DNA of 64,000 nucleotides from Bacillus sp. S/N-304-OC-R1 (GCF_019749375.1 NZ_JACWFE010000001.1:1-64000), one strand, 5' to 3'. Counted from the first letter of the stretch, positions 36,129 to 45,486 are shown. The notes: generated from the sequence alone by a model not told the origin. Numbers and translations: made by a program.

Positions 36129-36161
36129 TCCCCTAAAGGATAGTGGGGAGTTTCTTTTTGA
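36129..36161 (+). terminator. Terminator after the permease gene
   Basis: CTCCCC (36129-36134) pairs with GGGGAG (36146-36151), then TTTCTTTTTG. Confidence 0.8.
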
Positions 36162-36241
36162 TCATTTTCCTCTTTTTTCAAAAAATAATTGACAATTTTG
36201 TGAACAAAGTTAGAATATTTAATAAAAGGGGATGAAATTAT

Positions 36242-36472
36242 ATGACGAAAAAACTTGACAATGTCCTTGTTACTTTTAAGAGAATCACTGCTGCGGGATT
36301 ATTAATTGGCTTTATTTTATTTTTATCTAGCTTTTTTGTAAGCGGTAACATATCACCATATGTACTATCAATTGGACTTAGTATAATGGTTTCTTCAATG
36401 TTAATATTTGGATTTAGCTTATTCATTCATCTAATGGAAGAAATGACAGATGGAAGCAGGGGAGTGAGATAG
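36242..36472 (+). CDS. Small two-helix membrane protein, unknown function
   Basis: 76 residues with two membrane helices (about 13-33 and 40-64) and short charged ends. ATG follows AAAAGGGGATG. It converges with qoxABCD and shares the bidirectional terminator. I do not recognise the family. Confidence 0.7.
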   Translation: MTKKLDNVLVTFKRITAAGLLIGFILFLSSFFVSGNISPYVLSIGLSIMVSSMLIFGFSLFIHLMEEMTDGSRGVR

Positions 36473-36504
36473 TATTCAGCTTCTTTACGGGACTAAAGAT
36501 AAAT

Positions 36505-36540
36505 AAAAAACCGGCTTCCATTCAGAAACCGGTTTTTCAA
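36505..36540. terminator. Bidirectional terminator for the small membrane gene and qoxABCD
   Basis: AAAAAACCGG and CCGGTTTTT surround CTTCCATTCAGAAA. On the minus strand the T-run is TTTTTTATTTAT, directly after the qoxD stop. Confidence 0.85.
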
Positions 36541-36545
36541 CGATT

Positions 36546-36920
36546 TTATTTATCCATATCCATATCCATATCCATATGATCCATATCCATGTTTTCCATA
36601 TCGCTGCTATTATGGTTCGAATGTGACATATGTCCAGCTGACATAACCCATATTGAACCAGCAACAATTACAGCGGCCATGAATACTGCGTAAGCGATGT
36701 TGACAACATTTGATCTACCATCTTCACCTTCACGTAGATGCATGAACATGAATAGCTGAATACCTGCTTGCAGTATAGCAAGGCTTCCAATGATCCACAT
36801 AATCGCATTAAAGGATAAATCAGTTTTTAATGCAATACCAGCAGCACCAAAAGTAAGAATGAGCGAAAAGATAAACCCAATAATATGACTTAGTGGAAAT
36901 TTATGATGATTATTTGCCAT
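36546..36920 (-). CDS. qoxD: Cytochrome aa3 quinol oxidase subunit IV
   Basis: 124 residues, three membrane helices as in QoxD/CyoD. Core MFMHLREGEDG is typical. The last about 28 residues are an extra Met/Asp/His-rich tail (NMDMDHMDMDMDMDK), encoded by near-perfect six-base repeats. Last gene of qoxABCD, followed by a terminator. Confidence 0.93.
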   Translation of the reverse strand: MANNHHKFPLSHIIGFIFSLILTFGAAGIALKTDLSFNAIMWIIGSLAILQAGIQLFMFMHLREGEDGRSNVVNIAYAVFMAAVIVAGSIWVMSAGHMSHSNHNSSDMENMDMDHMDMDMDMDK

Positions 36921-37526
36921 TTATCCCACCAACCCTTTTAAATAAACGAATGTAAAGATAAAGATCCAAATAACGTCAAGGAAGTGCCAGTAAAGACCGA
37001 TAATAAAAGTTTTACGAGCCGTTGTTGGCGTTAAGCCTCTTCTTGCTAATTGGATAATAACCATAGTTGCCCAGCCAATCCCTAGTGTAACGTGGGCTCC
37101 GTGAGTGCCAAGCAGTACAAAAAGGCTGGACAAGAAGGCACTTGTTTGAATAGTAGCTCCTTCATGGACATAAGAGATAAACTCATGAATTTCCATGAAC
37201 AGGAAGCCGCCACCAAGTAATAATGTAACGACAAACCATGAAATTAATGCCTTCAGGTTGTTACGACGCATTTCAAAAATCGCAAGACCCATTGTAAATG
37301 AGCTTGTTAAAAGTAAAATTGTTTGAATCATGACGCTGTTAATTTCAATCAAATCATGATGAGTAGGACCACCTGCATAACGCTGATTTAGAACACCATA
37401 TACACCAAAGAGGGTAGAGAAAAGGATAATCTCAGCGCCAAGGAACACCCAGAAACCAAGTATATTCATACGGTTTTGCTCTGTTTGATACTCTAATGGC
37501 AATGACGTATTCACATTAGCTGACAT
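36921..37526 (-). CDS. qoxC: Cytochrome aa3 quinol oxidase subunit III
   Basis: 201 residues, five membrane helices (NILGFWVFLGAEIILFSTLF near the start). It stabilises the oxidase core. The ATG at 37526 follows GCGAGGTG; a longer in-frame start would lie deep in qoxB. It overlaps the qoxB stop by 11 bases and runs directly into qoxD. Confidence 0.94.
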   Translation of the reverse strand: MSANVNTSLPLEYQTEQNRMNILGFWVFLGAEIILFSTLFGVYGVLNQRYAGGPTHHDLIEINSVMIQTILLLTSSFTMGLAIFEMRRNNLKALISWFVVTLLLGGGFLFMEIHEFISYVHEGATIQTSAFLSSLFVLLGTHGAHVTLGIGWATMVIIQLARRGLTPTTARKTFIIGLYWHFLDVIWIFIFTFVYLKGLVG

Positions 37527-39492
37527 GATTATGCACCTCGCCTTCTTTATTTCTCCATGACTTTTCGATTTTCTTAATTTCGTCAACCTTCACATGGTAT
37601 CCTTCGTTGTAATCAAATGAACGAATGATCAGACCTGCAAAGATTCCAATAGCTGCTACAGCCGCTGCAATATGCCACTCAAATACAAGGAAGAATCCTG
37701 CAATTCCAAAAATCACACCCATAATAATAGGGAGGCCGGAATTACTTGGCATATGGATTTCTTCGATTTCACTATCTTGTAAAGTTAGACCTTTATTTTG
37801 TTTCTTCATATGCCAGAAAGCATCTAATCCATCAACTTCTGGTGTTTGTGCAAAGTTATAAAATTGAACAGGTGAAGCTGTTGACCATTCAAGTGTTCTA
37901 GCATCCCATGGATCACTTGAAATATTACGGTCTGCATAACGAATGCTCCAATAAATGTTGTAACAGAACACAGCAAAGCCTGCGGCAAGAATAACTGCAC
38001 CAATTGCTGATACTAAGAATAATGGTGCAAATCCAGATTCAGCAGAATAAGTGTAAGCTCTTCGAACTGCTCCGTTTAGACCTAGGAAGAACATCGGCAT
38101 AAAGGTTACGTTAAATCCAATGTTAAATAACCAGAAATGCCATTTACCAATTTTTTCGTTAAGCATAAAGCCAAACATTTTTGGCCACCAATAATAAAGA
38201 GCTGCAAATACCGCATACACTACACCAGGAATTAATACATAGTGGAAGTGTGCGACTAAGAATAACGTATTATGATACTGGAAGTCTGCCGCACTCATCG
38301 CGAGCATAACTCCTGTTACACCACCGATTACGAAGGTAGGCACAAACGCTAGAGACCATAACATAGCTGTTGTCAGCTTAATTCGGCCTTTACGCATCGT
38401 AAATAGCCAGTTAAACATTTTCACACCTGTTGGCACTGCGATAGCCATCGTTGTAATCGAGAAGAACGAGTTAACAGCAGGGCCTGAACCCATTGTATAA
38501 AAGTGGTGGACCCATACAAGCATACTTAAAAACGCAATACCGATAATTGAAGCAACCATTGATTTATAGCCAAACAGTGATTTTCTTGAGAAGGTTGCAA
38601 TAATTTCAGAATAAATACCGAAAGCAGGGAGAACAACAATATACACCTCAGGGTGACCCCATAACCAAAAAAGGTTTGCCCACAGCATATCTAAACCGCC
38701 TGCTGAAGCTGTAAAGAAATGTGTTCCATATAAACGATCAAATGTCATTAACGCAAGAGCAACAGTAAAGATAGGGAATGCTGCAACGATAATGATAGAT
38801 GTAACGAATGAAGTCCATGTGAACATTGGCATTTTCATTAAAGTCATGCCTTTAGTTCTCATTTTTAAAATCGTTACGATGAAGTTAATACCTGTCATCA
38901 GTGTACCGATCCCGGCAATCTGAAGTGCTATTGCATAATAGTTATTTCCAATCCCCGGGCTAAATTCTTTGCCTGCTAATGGAAAGTAGGCAGTCCAACC
39001 AGCATCCGGAGATCCCCCGATAACAAAGGAAATATTAAATAACATCGCACCGCTAAAGAATAACCAAAAACTTAGTGCATTTAATTGTGGAAATGCTACG
39101 TCACGTGCACCAATTTGTAAAGGAATAACGACGTTCATTAAACCAATAAGGAAGGGCATAGCCATGAAAAGAATCATAATAACGCCATGCGTAGTAAAGA
39201 CTTCATTATAATGCTGCGCATCTAAAAATCCCATTTCCGGTCTGGCAGTTTGCGCCTTCATTAAAAGACCGTCGATGCCACCGCGGAAAAACATAAGAAC
39301 CGCAGAAATAATATACATGATACCGATCTTTTTATGATCAACGGTTGTTAACCATTCTGTCCAAAGCCATTTCCATTTCTTCAGGTAAGTCACACCGCCA
39401 ATGATTCCAAGCATAGTTAGAACAATAGCAATCTGTGAACCTACTATTAATGGGTCACCTGTAATAAAGAATTTATCCCATTTAATGTCCAT
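37516..39492 (-). CDS. qoxB: Cytochrome aa3 quinol oxidase subunit I
   Basis: 658 residues, heme-copper oxidase core. Ligands are visible: heme His in TTHGVIMILFMAMP, the CuB His-Tyr region WGHPEVYIVVLPAFG, the HH pair VWVHHFYTMG, and the C-terminal HFHYVL. It reduces oxygen to water with electrons from menaquinol and pumps protons. Start ATG 39492 (or 39495) follows GGAGGTG. Both neighbours overlap by about 11 bases. Confidence 0.97.
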   Translation of the reverse strand: MDIKWDKFFITGDPLIVGSQIAIVLTMLGIIGGVTYLKKWKWLWTEWLTTVDHKKIGIMYIISAVLMFFRGGIDGLLMKAQTARPEMGFLDAQHYNEVFTTHGVIMILFMAMPFLIGLMNVVIPLQIGARDVAFPQLNALSFWLFFSGAMLFNISFVIGGSPDAGWTAYFPLAGKEFSPGIGNNYYAIALQIAGIGTLMTGINFIVTILKMRTKGMTLMKMPMFTWTSFVTSIIIVAAFPIFTVALALMTFDRLYGTHFFTASAGGLDMLWANLFWLWGHPEVYIVVLPAFGIYSEIIATFSRKSLFGYKSMVASIIGIAFLSMLVWVHHFYTMGSGPAVNSFFSITTMAIAVPTGVKMFNWLFTMRKGRIKLTTAMLWSLAFVPTFVIGGVTGVMLAMSAADFQYHNTLFLVAHFHYVLIPGVVYAVFAALYYWWPKMFGFMLNEKIGKWHFWLFNIGFNVTFMPMFFLGLNGAVRRAYTYSAESGFAPLFLVSAIGAVILAAGFAVFCYNIYWSIRYADRNISSDPWDARTLEWSTASPVQFYNFAQTPEVDGLDAFWHMKKQNKGLTLQDSEIEEIHMPSNSGLPIIMGVIFGIAGFFLVFEWHIAAAVAAIGIFAGLIIRSFDYNEGYHVKVDEIKKIEKSWRNKEGEVHNHVS

Positions 39493-40471
39493 CATGTTCA
39501 CCTCCATGGTTATTTCCGTTTTCTGAACTCATGTTATGCTGTTCAGATGATTCTTCACTTGAATTTTTATAATTATCCTTCTCTTCAAAGATCTTTCCAG
39601 GATATTGATGGTTTTTGTATAATTCTGGGTTCGTATAAGTTTTTGAATTATGATCAGCATGGTTTACCCAAGCTAAATGAGTATTAGAGAAAGTTAATCT
39701 GCCCAGAACAGTTGGCTTAAGGAGTTCATAATATTTATCTTCAGTTAACTTTGGTGCGCGATCTTGAGCTTCCTTCACCCATTTGTCAAAGTCCTTCTCA
39801 GTTTGAGCGAGCACCTCAAATTCCATATCCGCATAGCCACGACCGTTAAAGTTCGTATTTCTTCCTAAATAAGAACCAGGGTTTTCTGCGACTACATACA
39901 TTTCTGTTTCCATTTTGTTCATTGTATATTTTTGACCAGCAAGGGCAGGGACCCAAAAAGATTGCATCGTTCCTGCTGAAGTCAGTTTGAATAACACTGG
40001 ACGATCTTCAGGGATATTTACATAGTTTACAGTTTCAATACCTTGCTCAGGGTAGCTGAATATCCACTTCCAATCAGCAGAGGTTACATTAATTGTAATA
40101 GGCTTTTTATTTTCATACCCTTTAGGGACTTTTTCTAAATCGTATAAAGTATTTACAGTAGGAATTGTTAATGCAATAACAATAAGAATTGGAATAGTCG
40201 TCCAAATAATTTCTAGAAGAGTATTGCCATGTTCTTCAGGTGGCTCATAATCCATATTCTCAGGCTTTTCTCGATATTTCCAAATAATTACACCAAATAG
40301 TGCAAAAACAACAACTACGACAAGCAGCATCCAGAGTAACGACCAATCGATTAATTCTGTGATGCTTCTTGCTACCGGTCCTTGCGGCTGAAAAACAACT
40401 AAATCACAGCCACTTAAGACACTCGGTATTAAAAGTGCTAAAAAGGGCAATAACACCTTTTTTAACTTCAT
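39482..40471 (-). CDS. qoxA: Cytochrome aa3 quinol oxidase subunit II
   Basis: 329 residues. Lipoprotein signal with LSGC lipobox (Cys about 22), two membrane helices (about 42-65 and 84-105), then a cupredoxin domain. CuA ligands of cytochrome c oxidases are absent, as in quinol oxidases. A His/Asn-rich C-terminus ends NNHGGEHDGH. First gene of qoxABCD; ATG follows AAGGAG. Confidence 0.95.
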   Translation of the reverse strand: MKLKKVLLPFLALLIPSVLSGCDLVVFQPQGPVARSITELIDWSLLWMLLVVVVVFALFGVIIWKYREKPENMDYEPPEEHGNTLLEIIWTTIPILIVIALTIPTVNTLYDLEKVPKGYENKKPITINVTSADWKWIFSYPEQGIETVNYVNIPEDRPVLFKLTSAGTMQSFWVPALAGQKYTMNKMETEMYVVAENPGSYLGRNTNFNGRGYADMEFEVLAQTEKDFDKWVKEAQDRAPKLTEDKYYELLKPTVLGRLTFSNTHLAWVNHADHNSKTYTNPELYKNHQYPGKIFEEKDNYKNSSEESSEQHNMSSENGNNHGGEHDGH

Positions 40472-40775
40472 GTGCTCCCATCTCCTTGTAAAAATTAAAC
40501 CATTGTTAAATACTTCACAAACATTTTAAAAAATGAAAAGCTATTTAACAATAGTAATTGAAAGGTAAAATACAAAATGTTTATTAATGTATTTCCACTG
40601 TGATGATGATAATAACACATGGACAGCTATTTTGTTGTGACAAAATTAAGAAGTTAGATTATGGAAAGAAGGGATTTTTGGCTAAAATACTTAAAAAATA
40701 TTGATATAGTGGGCTTGAAGAAAATAACCATACTTTTTGAACATTTTTTGAACAATTATTCTGGAAAAGTAACCC
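40472..40775. promoter_or_regulatory. qox upstream region with a perfect palindrome
   Basis: ATTTTGT (40629-40635), TGTG, ACAAAAT (40640-40646) form a perfect inverted repeat about 160 bases before qoxA. It could bind a regulator, but its distance from any promoter was not fixed. The rest is A+T-rich without features. Confidence 0.3.
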
Positions 40776-40817
40776 ATAGAAAAAGGCACCATCATTAGTA
40801 TGACGATGCCTTTCTTG
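40776..40817 (-). terminator. Minus-strand terminator of the nuclease-like gene
   Basis: On the minus strand AAAGGCATCGTCAT pairs with ATGATGGTGCCTTT through 14 pairs including two G-U, followed by TTTCTATGG. On the + strand two positions would mismatch. Confidence 0.75.
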
Positions 40818-40827
40818 TAAAAATCGA

Positions 40828-41595
40828 TTATTTCCTACTCTTATTTCTTCTTTTAACAATCAATACCAATAGACAAAGGATGATAAAACCGGTTATTACA
40901 TTGCTTGAAGAGCTTCTAGATTCTGTTTTATTAGAAATCTTATCAGGTTCCATAATGTTTTCAGAACTAGATTTACGCATTTTTTCAATTATTTCTTCTT
41001 CATTTACTACATTTGCATCAAATGAATGATTATACATTGTTTCATCATAAGTATTAGGATAAAAAGTTTCTTTAGAGGCAAAAATGCCTTTTGATAATTT
41101 CTTTGCACTTTCCATTGCCTCAATAACTTGATCTTCATATAAATAATCCCCATCGTCATAAAGTCTTTCCACAAATCCGGCTCTTGTAATTGCTTCTTGA
41201 TGAAGCTGGTCTCCCACCCAAATCCATGCTAATAAATTGCCGTCCTGGTCAAATAAAGTTTCGCCATCTGTTTCAATAGTAATTTTTCCCGACATAAGAA
41301 AATTGCATGTAAAAACACTAGCTTCCTTTCCGAAAGGTTTAATTTCATTTGTGCTTTCAGGCGTATCTATATAAAGAAATTTTGTTTTATAAACCTGTCC
41401 ATTTATTTCAAATTCTGCATTTTTCCCATCAATACATTTCATAAGCTCGGCAGGATATTTTTCACCTAACATAATTTCCTCTGTAAAATTATTAGCAACT
41501 ATTTCAGTTTCAGTAGCACCAACAGCTGTATTCAACAAAAAAAGCAATAGACATAGGGTAAATATAAACATTTTCTTATGTAATATTTTTAACAC
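40828..41595 (-). CDS. Membrane-anchored staphylococcal-nuclease-like protein with altered active site
   Basis: 255 residues: signal peptide (about 9-27), a SNase-like domain (about 45-165), a Ser-rich linker, and a C-terminal membrane helix with basic tail (FIILCLLVLIVKRRNKSRK). The SNase fold is clear from FLYIDTPES, FGKEASVF and LLAWIWVGDQLHQEA. Compared with staphylococcal nuclease, Asp21 is Lys, Arg35 is Lys and Arg87 is Asn, while Asp40, Thr41 and Glu43 remain. Nuclease activity is therefore doubtful. GTG at 41595 is 9 bases after GGAGGT; the upstream ATG lacks a site. Confidence 0.8.
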   Translation of the reverse strand: MLKILHKKMFIFTLCLLLFLLNTAVGATETEIVANNFTEEIMLGEKYPAELMKCIDGKNAEFEINGQVYKTKFLYIDTPESTNEIKPFGKEASVFTCNFLMSGKITIETDGETLFDQDGNLLAWIWVGDQLHQEAITRAGFVERLYDDGDYLYEDQVIEAMESAKKLSKGIFASKETFYPNTYDETMYNHSFDANVVNEEEIIEKMRKSSSENIMEPDKISNKTESRSSSSNVITGFIILCLLVLIVKRRNKSRK

Positions 41596-41717
41596 TTTAT
41601 TGATACCTCCACTAAGGACAATCATTCGATTAAATATATTACCATATTTCATTTAATTTTACTCTAATTCCAAATAAATTCAAAAATTACATACTGCACC
41701 TTTATTGATTTGCATGC

Positions 41718-41741
41718 AAAAAAAATCGGTATAAAACCGAT
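41718..41741 (-). terminator. Minus-strand terminator of the small gene upstream
   Basis: On the minus strand ATCGGT-TTTAT-ACCGAT is followed by TTTTTTT. Confidence 0.75.
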
Positions 41742-41768
41742 CTCTTTATGGTCATATTTCATTTCTAT

Positions 41769-41915
41769 CTATGTTCTTCTTTTTATTAGAGGCTCAAGCT
41801 GACTTACAATTTCCCTTAATAATTCATTAACAGTCAAATGATTTTCATTTTGTCCTTTTTTTAGAGCAGATTGTAAAACCTTTGCAAACTCATATGAATT
41901 TACTTTAGGTCTCAT
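41769..41915 (-). CDS. Short protein, unknown function (48 residues)
   Basis: 48 residues, basic and helical-looking, beginning MRPKVNSYEFAKVL and ending EPLIKRRT. AGAAGGTG precedes the ATG at about 8 bases and a terminator follows, so it is probably a real gene despite its length. No family recognised. Confidence 0.55.
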   Translation of the reverse strand: MRPKVNSYEFAKVLQSALKKGQNENHLTVNELLREIVSQLEPLIKRRT

Positions 41916-42168
41916 ACATAAACACCTTCTAATAATATTTAATGAACTATTTGTTAAGAATTTATCAATTTACTTTACAGTATATTAAAACTTAATTATA
42001 TTGGTGACTTGTATCATATAAAATGATGTTTATTTCATTTATACTAGGGTAAATTAATAAATAAATTACTTTTATACACCCACAAAGAAATAGTTATGTA
42101 CGAAATATGTAGCAAGAACGAACAACTATTTTACTATTTGATATATTTTTAATAGAGGAGGTCTGATT

Positions 42169-42294
42169 ATGATATTAATAAATACGGATATTGATAAACT
42201 GTTAGATGCTACTGAAGATATGGAAGATGACTTTAGTTTTATAATCAGACGAATTGAAATTGATTCTTTGCTTGAAAAAACACAGGATTGGTAA
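42169..42294 (+). CDS. Short acidic protein, unknown function (41 residues)
   Basis: 41 residues, MILINTDIDKLLDATEDMED then a helical segment ending KTQDW; net negative. A strong site GAGGAGG precedes it and a strong terminator follows. It is divergent from the 48-residue gene, about 250 bases away. No family recognised. Confidence 0.55.
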   Translation: MILINTDIDKLLDATEDMEDDFSFIIRRIEIDSLLEKTQDW

Positions 42295-42311
42295 ATACCA
42301 TAGAATATCTA

Positions 42312-42341
42312 ATATCCACCCGAATAGGGTGGATATTTTTA
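42312..42341 (+). terminator. Terminator after the 41-residue gene
   Basis: ATATCCACCC (42312-42321), GAATA, GGGTGGATAT (42327-42336), then TTTT. Confidence 0.85.
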
Positions 42342-42431
42342 TGTCTCTTATAGTAAACGTATGGATCTTCAGGATGATTTTGTAACAAATGGATATTTTA
42401 ATTCGTCAAAGGTAATAAAGGGGGAAAGATT

Positions 42432-44330
42432 TTGGTGAAAAAATGGATTATTTTCAGTGGAGCATTTGTATTTCTGACAATTATATTTTTTACAATGTAT
42501 GTAGGCATTGATAATAGGCCAGCAGAAAGCAAAGTCCTGTCTGCCAAAAGTCAAACAGTAGAAAAAGATGGACTTCAAGCTATTAAAACAAAAAGCGAAT
42601 TAAATAAGCTTTTATTAAGCCGATTAAAGGAAGAAGAAAAGAATCATAAAACATTTATATCATTAGATAAAAAAGAAGCTGCACAAGAGAGTATTGGGGC
42701 AGATGGATCTGGAAACTATTCAGAAACTAATGTACAAGTTCAAGGAATCGATGAAGCTGACATTGTAAAGACAGATGGTTCTCATATTTATCAGATAATG
42801 GATGGAAAAATTCAAATTATTAGGGCAGTACCCGCAAATACAATGTCTTTAGAATCTGTTATAGCATTTGACCATTCGTTTATACCATACCAGCTTTTCA
42901 ATTATAAAGATCAATTGATTGTTATGGGACATAGTTACGGAAAAATAGAGCAGAATAGCCAAAAAGAAATTGCTAAGATCGGCATTGCTCCATTTGATGA
43001 AACAACAAAAGTGTATGTTTATGACATAAAAAATAAACAGCAGCCTAAAAAAGTAAGAGAGATTGAAATGGAAGGATCCATGCTTTCTTCAAGACTAATG
43101 AATGGAAATTTGTATATGATAGCCAATAAACATCCTCAAGTTTGGATATTAAGAGACAATCCAGATGTGGATATGCGTCCAAAATATTCAGATTCAGTAA
43201 ATCAGGAAGTAATGAAGTCAATTAATTATAGTGATATCCGATATGTTCCGAATTCAAATGAGGCAAATTTTACGAATATTGCTGTCATTAATCTAGATAA
43301 GCCAACAGAAAAAATGAATATTTCCTCTTTTTTAGGCAGTGGAAATAACCTATATATGTCAAAAAATGCCCTATATCTAGCGGTGACAAATTATCAACCT
43401 GAAAACAGCAAGCCATATCAAGAATTAACGAAAATTTATAAATTTTCAATCAACGATAAAAATGTTGACTTTGAAGTGTCAGTCGAAGTTCCCGGAACTG
43501 TACTTAACCAATTTTCCATGGATGAATACAATGAATATTTTCGAATTGCGACTACAAAAGGTCAAGTATGGAATAGTAACAAACCATCGGCAAATAACTT
43601 ATATATTCTAGATAAGAACTTAAAGCAAGTAGGTCAGTTAGAGGATCTTGCCAGAGGGGAAAGAATTTATTCAGCAAGGTTTATGAATAATCGTATTTAC
43701 ATCGTTACATTTAGAGAGACTGATCCATTATTCGTTATTGATGGGAAAGATCCGAAAAATCCGAAAGTACTAGGGGAATTAAAAATCCCAGGCTTTAGCA
43801 ACTATCTCCATCCATATGATGAAAATCATTTGATTGGCTTTGGTTATGATACTAAGGTACAAAGTGGGAAAGGCTCAATAAATGGACCAATTATTCAAAC
43901 TGATGGGGTGAAAATTTCTCTATTTGATGTAAGTGATATGAAAAATCCAAAAGAGAAATTTACAGAAATTATCAGTGGCAGGGGTAGTTATTCACCTTTA
44001 AATCATGATCATAAAGCACTGTTATTTGATAAAAAGAGAAATATTTTCGCATTTCCAATTACCATTTACCAGAATAAGCAAAATAGTCAATATGAATCCA
44101 CTTACGATTTTCAAGGTGCACTTGTTTACAATATTGATGTTCAGACAGGTTTTCATTTACAGACAAAATTCACTCATCAAAACCCTAGAGCTCCGTATGA
44201 AGAATGGGAAAACCAAATTAATCGGCTTCTTTATATTGGAAACTCCTTGTATGCATTATCACCTCAAAAGATATCTGCTTATGATTTGACTACCTATCAG
44301 CAGCAAGGTGCCTTAAGCTTGAAGAAATAA
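42432..44330 (+). CDS. Secreted/membrane-anchored beta-propeller domain protein
   Basis: 632 residues. An N-terminal membrane segment (about 5-23) is followed by a large extracytoplasmic domain. The stretch YSETNVQVQGIDEADIVKTD is the hallmark of the beta-propeller family found in many bacilli and archaea (Pfam 09826 type). Regular repeats of Tyr/Val-rich strands follow (VYVYDI, LYIL, IYIVTF, LFVID). Function is unknown; such proteins sit at the cell surface. The start is TTG (42432) or GTG (42435) after GGGGGA. A terminator follows, so it seems monocistronic. Confidence 0.85.
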   Translation: MVKKWIIFSGAFVFLTIIFFTMYVGIDNRPAESKVLSAKSQTVEKDGLQAIKTKSELNKLLLSRLKEEEKNHKTFISLDKKEAAQESIGADGSGNYSETNVQVQGIDEADIVKTDGSHIYQIMDGKIQIIRAVPANTMSLESVIAFDHSFIPYQLFNYKDQLIVMGHSYGKIEQNSQKEIAKIGIAPFDETTKVYVYDIKNKQQPKKVREIEMEGSMLSSRLMNGNLYMIANKHPQVWILRDNPDVDMRPKYSDSVNQEVMKSINYSDIRYVPNSNEANFTNIAVINLDKPTEKMNISSFLGSGNNLYMSKNALYLAVTNYQPENSKPYQELTKIYKFSINDKNVDFEVSVEVPGTVLNQFSMDEYNEYFRIATTKGQVWNSNKPSANNLYILDKNLKQVGQLEDLARGERIYSARFMNNRIYIVTFRETDPLFVIDGKDPKNPKVLGELKIPGFSNYLHPYDENHLIGFGYDTKVQSGKGSINGPIIQTDGVKISLFDVSDMKNPKEKFTEIISGRGSYSPLNHDHKALLFDKKRNIFAFPITIYQNKQNSQYESTYDFQGALVYNIDVQTGFHLQTKFTHQNPRAPYEEWENQINRLLYIGNSLYALSPQKISAYDLTTYQQQGALSLKK

Positions 44331-44344
44331 ATCCATTGAGAAAT

Positions 44345-44371
44345 GACACCCTAGAGGGTGTTATTTTTATT
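44345..44371 (+). terminator. Terminator after the beta-propeller gene
   Basis: GACACCCT (44345-44352) pairs with AGGGTGTT (44355-44362), then ATTTTTATTT. Confidence 0.8.
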
Positions 44372-44488
44372 TCTATTTGCTGTTAAACTTGTCCATCATT
44401 TGGATATATTCCTGTATACTTGTACATAAGCTTATAACTAGAAATGAAGTTGCCTTTTGACCATATAAATTAAAGGCTGGAGATCAAT

Positions 44489-45055
44489 ATGAATTTTCTT
44501 TCCTATTTAATTACCTCTTATTTTATTGGAAATATCTTAACAGCACATCTTCTTATTAAATTACTTCGAAAAGAAAATATTATCAATCAAGGCTCTGGGA
44601 ATCCGGGTGCACGTAATATAGGACGCTTATATGGTAAAAAGGCTTTTATCATTACGTTTCTCGGTGATGCATTAAAGGGCTGTCTTGTAGTATTAATTGG
44701 ACGGTATTTCCTTTTTTCTGAATTTGAGATTCTAGCTTGCCTTACAGTTGCTGTAATCGGTCATATTAAACCAATATTTTATCGATTGAAAGGCGGTAAA
44801 GGAATCTCAACGTTTATCGGAGGCATCATTACTTTTGAACCATTGCTGGCACTCGTTATCATCATTGGATTTTTGTTATTTTATTCTTTATCAAAAAGTT
44901 TTACGATCTCTGGTTTAGCTGCTTTTTGTTTCATTCCATTCGCGGTTTCTTATTTATACCATTCAACAGAATTATTATGGGTTCTTGTTGTATTGATTGT
45001 GATCCTCATTTTTGCACATTCAGATAATCTATTGAAGAAAATAAATCACACTTAA
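44489..45055 (+). CDS. PlsY-like acylphosphate:glycerol-3-phosphate acyltransferase paralog
   Basis: 188 residues, about five membrane helices. PlsY motifs are present in altered form: GSGNPGARNIGRLYG (usual GSGNLGATN), GDALKG, and GHIKPIFYRLKGGKGIST. PlsY transfers acyl from acyl-phosphate to glycerol-3-phosphate, the first step of phospholipid synthesis. No parE/parC neighbours as for the main plsY, so it is more likely a second copy. The start has a modest site, CTGGAGA. Confidence 0.83.
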   Translation: MNFLSYLITSYFIGNILTAHLLIKLLRKENIINQGSGNPGARNIGRLYGKKAFIITFLGDALKGCLVVLIGRYFLFSEFEILACLTVAVIGHIKPIFYRLKGGKGISTFIGGIITFEPLLALVIIIGFLLFYSLSKSFTISGLAAFCFIPFAVSYLYHSTELLWVLVVLIVILIFAHSDNLLKKINHT

Positions 45056-45148
45056 TCCAACGAATAAGGGGAATTAACCATAATAGCCGCAACCTTTTTA
45101 AAACGGTCATGGAATATTGCAACAGCAGGTTGTACATCACGAAATGAT

Positions 45149-45186
45149 AAAAGGCATTGCCAGTTCATGAACCGGCAATGCTTTTC
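45149..45186. terminator. Bidirectional terminator
   Basis: AAAAGGCATTGCC and GGCAATGCTTTT surround AGTTCATGAACC. It overlaps the stop of the minus-strand 56-residue gene. Confidence 0.75.
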
Positions 45187-45356
45187 TAATCTTCATAACT
45201 ATTTTTTGGATTAACAACCTCAACAGTGTTTTGTTCTTCTGTATAAATGTTTAAGTCCAATTGAGAATCAGATACGATAGACTCTGTTGTATAGGCAGCA
45301 TCATTCATCTGATGATCCATTTGTGTAAAATCCGGAATTGATTTTTCCTGTTCCAA
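45186..45356 (-). CDS. Short acidic protein, unknown function (56 residues)
   Basis: 56 residues, starting (TTG) EQEKSIPDFTQMDHQMNDAA and ending NPKNSYED; soluble and acidic. The minus-strand site AGGAGGTG sits 6 bases before the TTG, a strong signal, and a terminator follows. No family recognised. Confidence 0.55.
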   Translation of the reverse strand: MEQEKSIPDFTQMDHQMNDAAYTTESIVSDSQLDLNIYTEEQNTVEVVNPKNSYED

Positions 45357-45486
45357 TTTCAGCACCTCCTCTTATTAGCTTGAAGTTAATGCTGAAAAAT
45401 ATTCAAAAATTTGGTATTCATTTGCGAATAGGGATGTGAAAATTATCAAATTCTAAATGAAATACTTAAAGAGGAGGGCTTCCAAA

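Noticed and set aside
40659-40859. Minus-strand 66-codon frame after the nuclease-like gene
   Set aside because: It overlaps the gene end and its terminator and has no recognisable composition.
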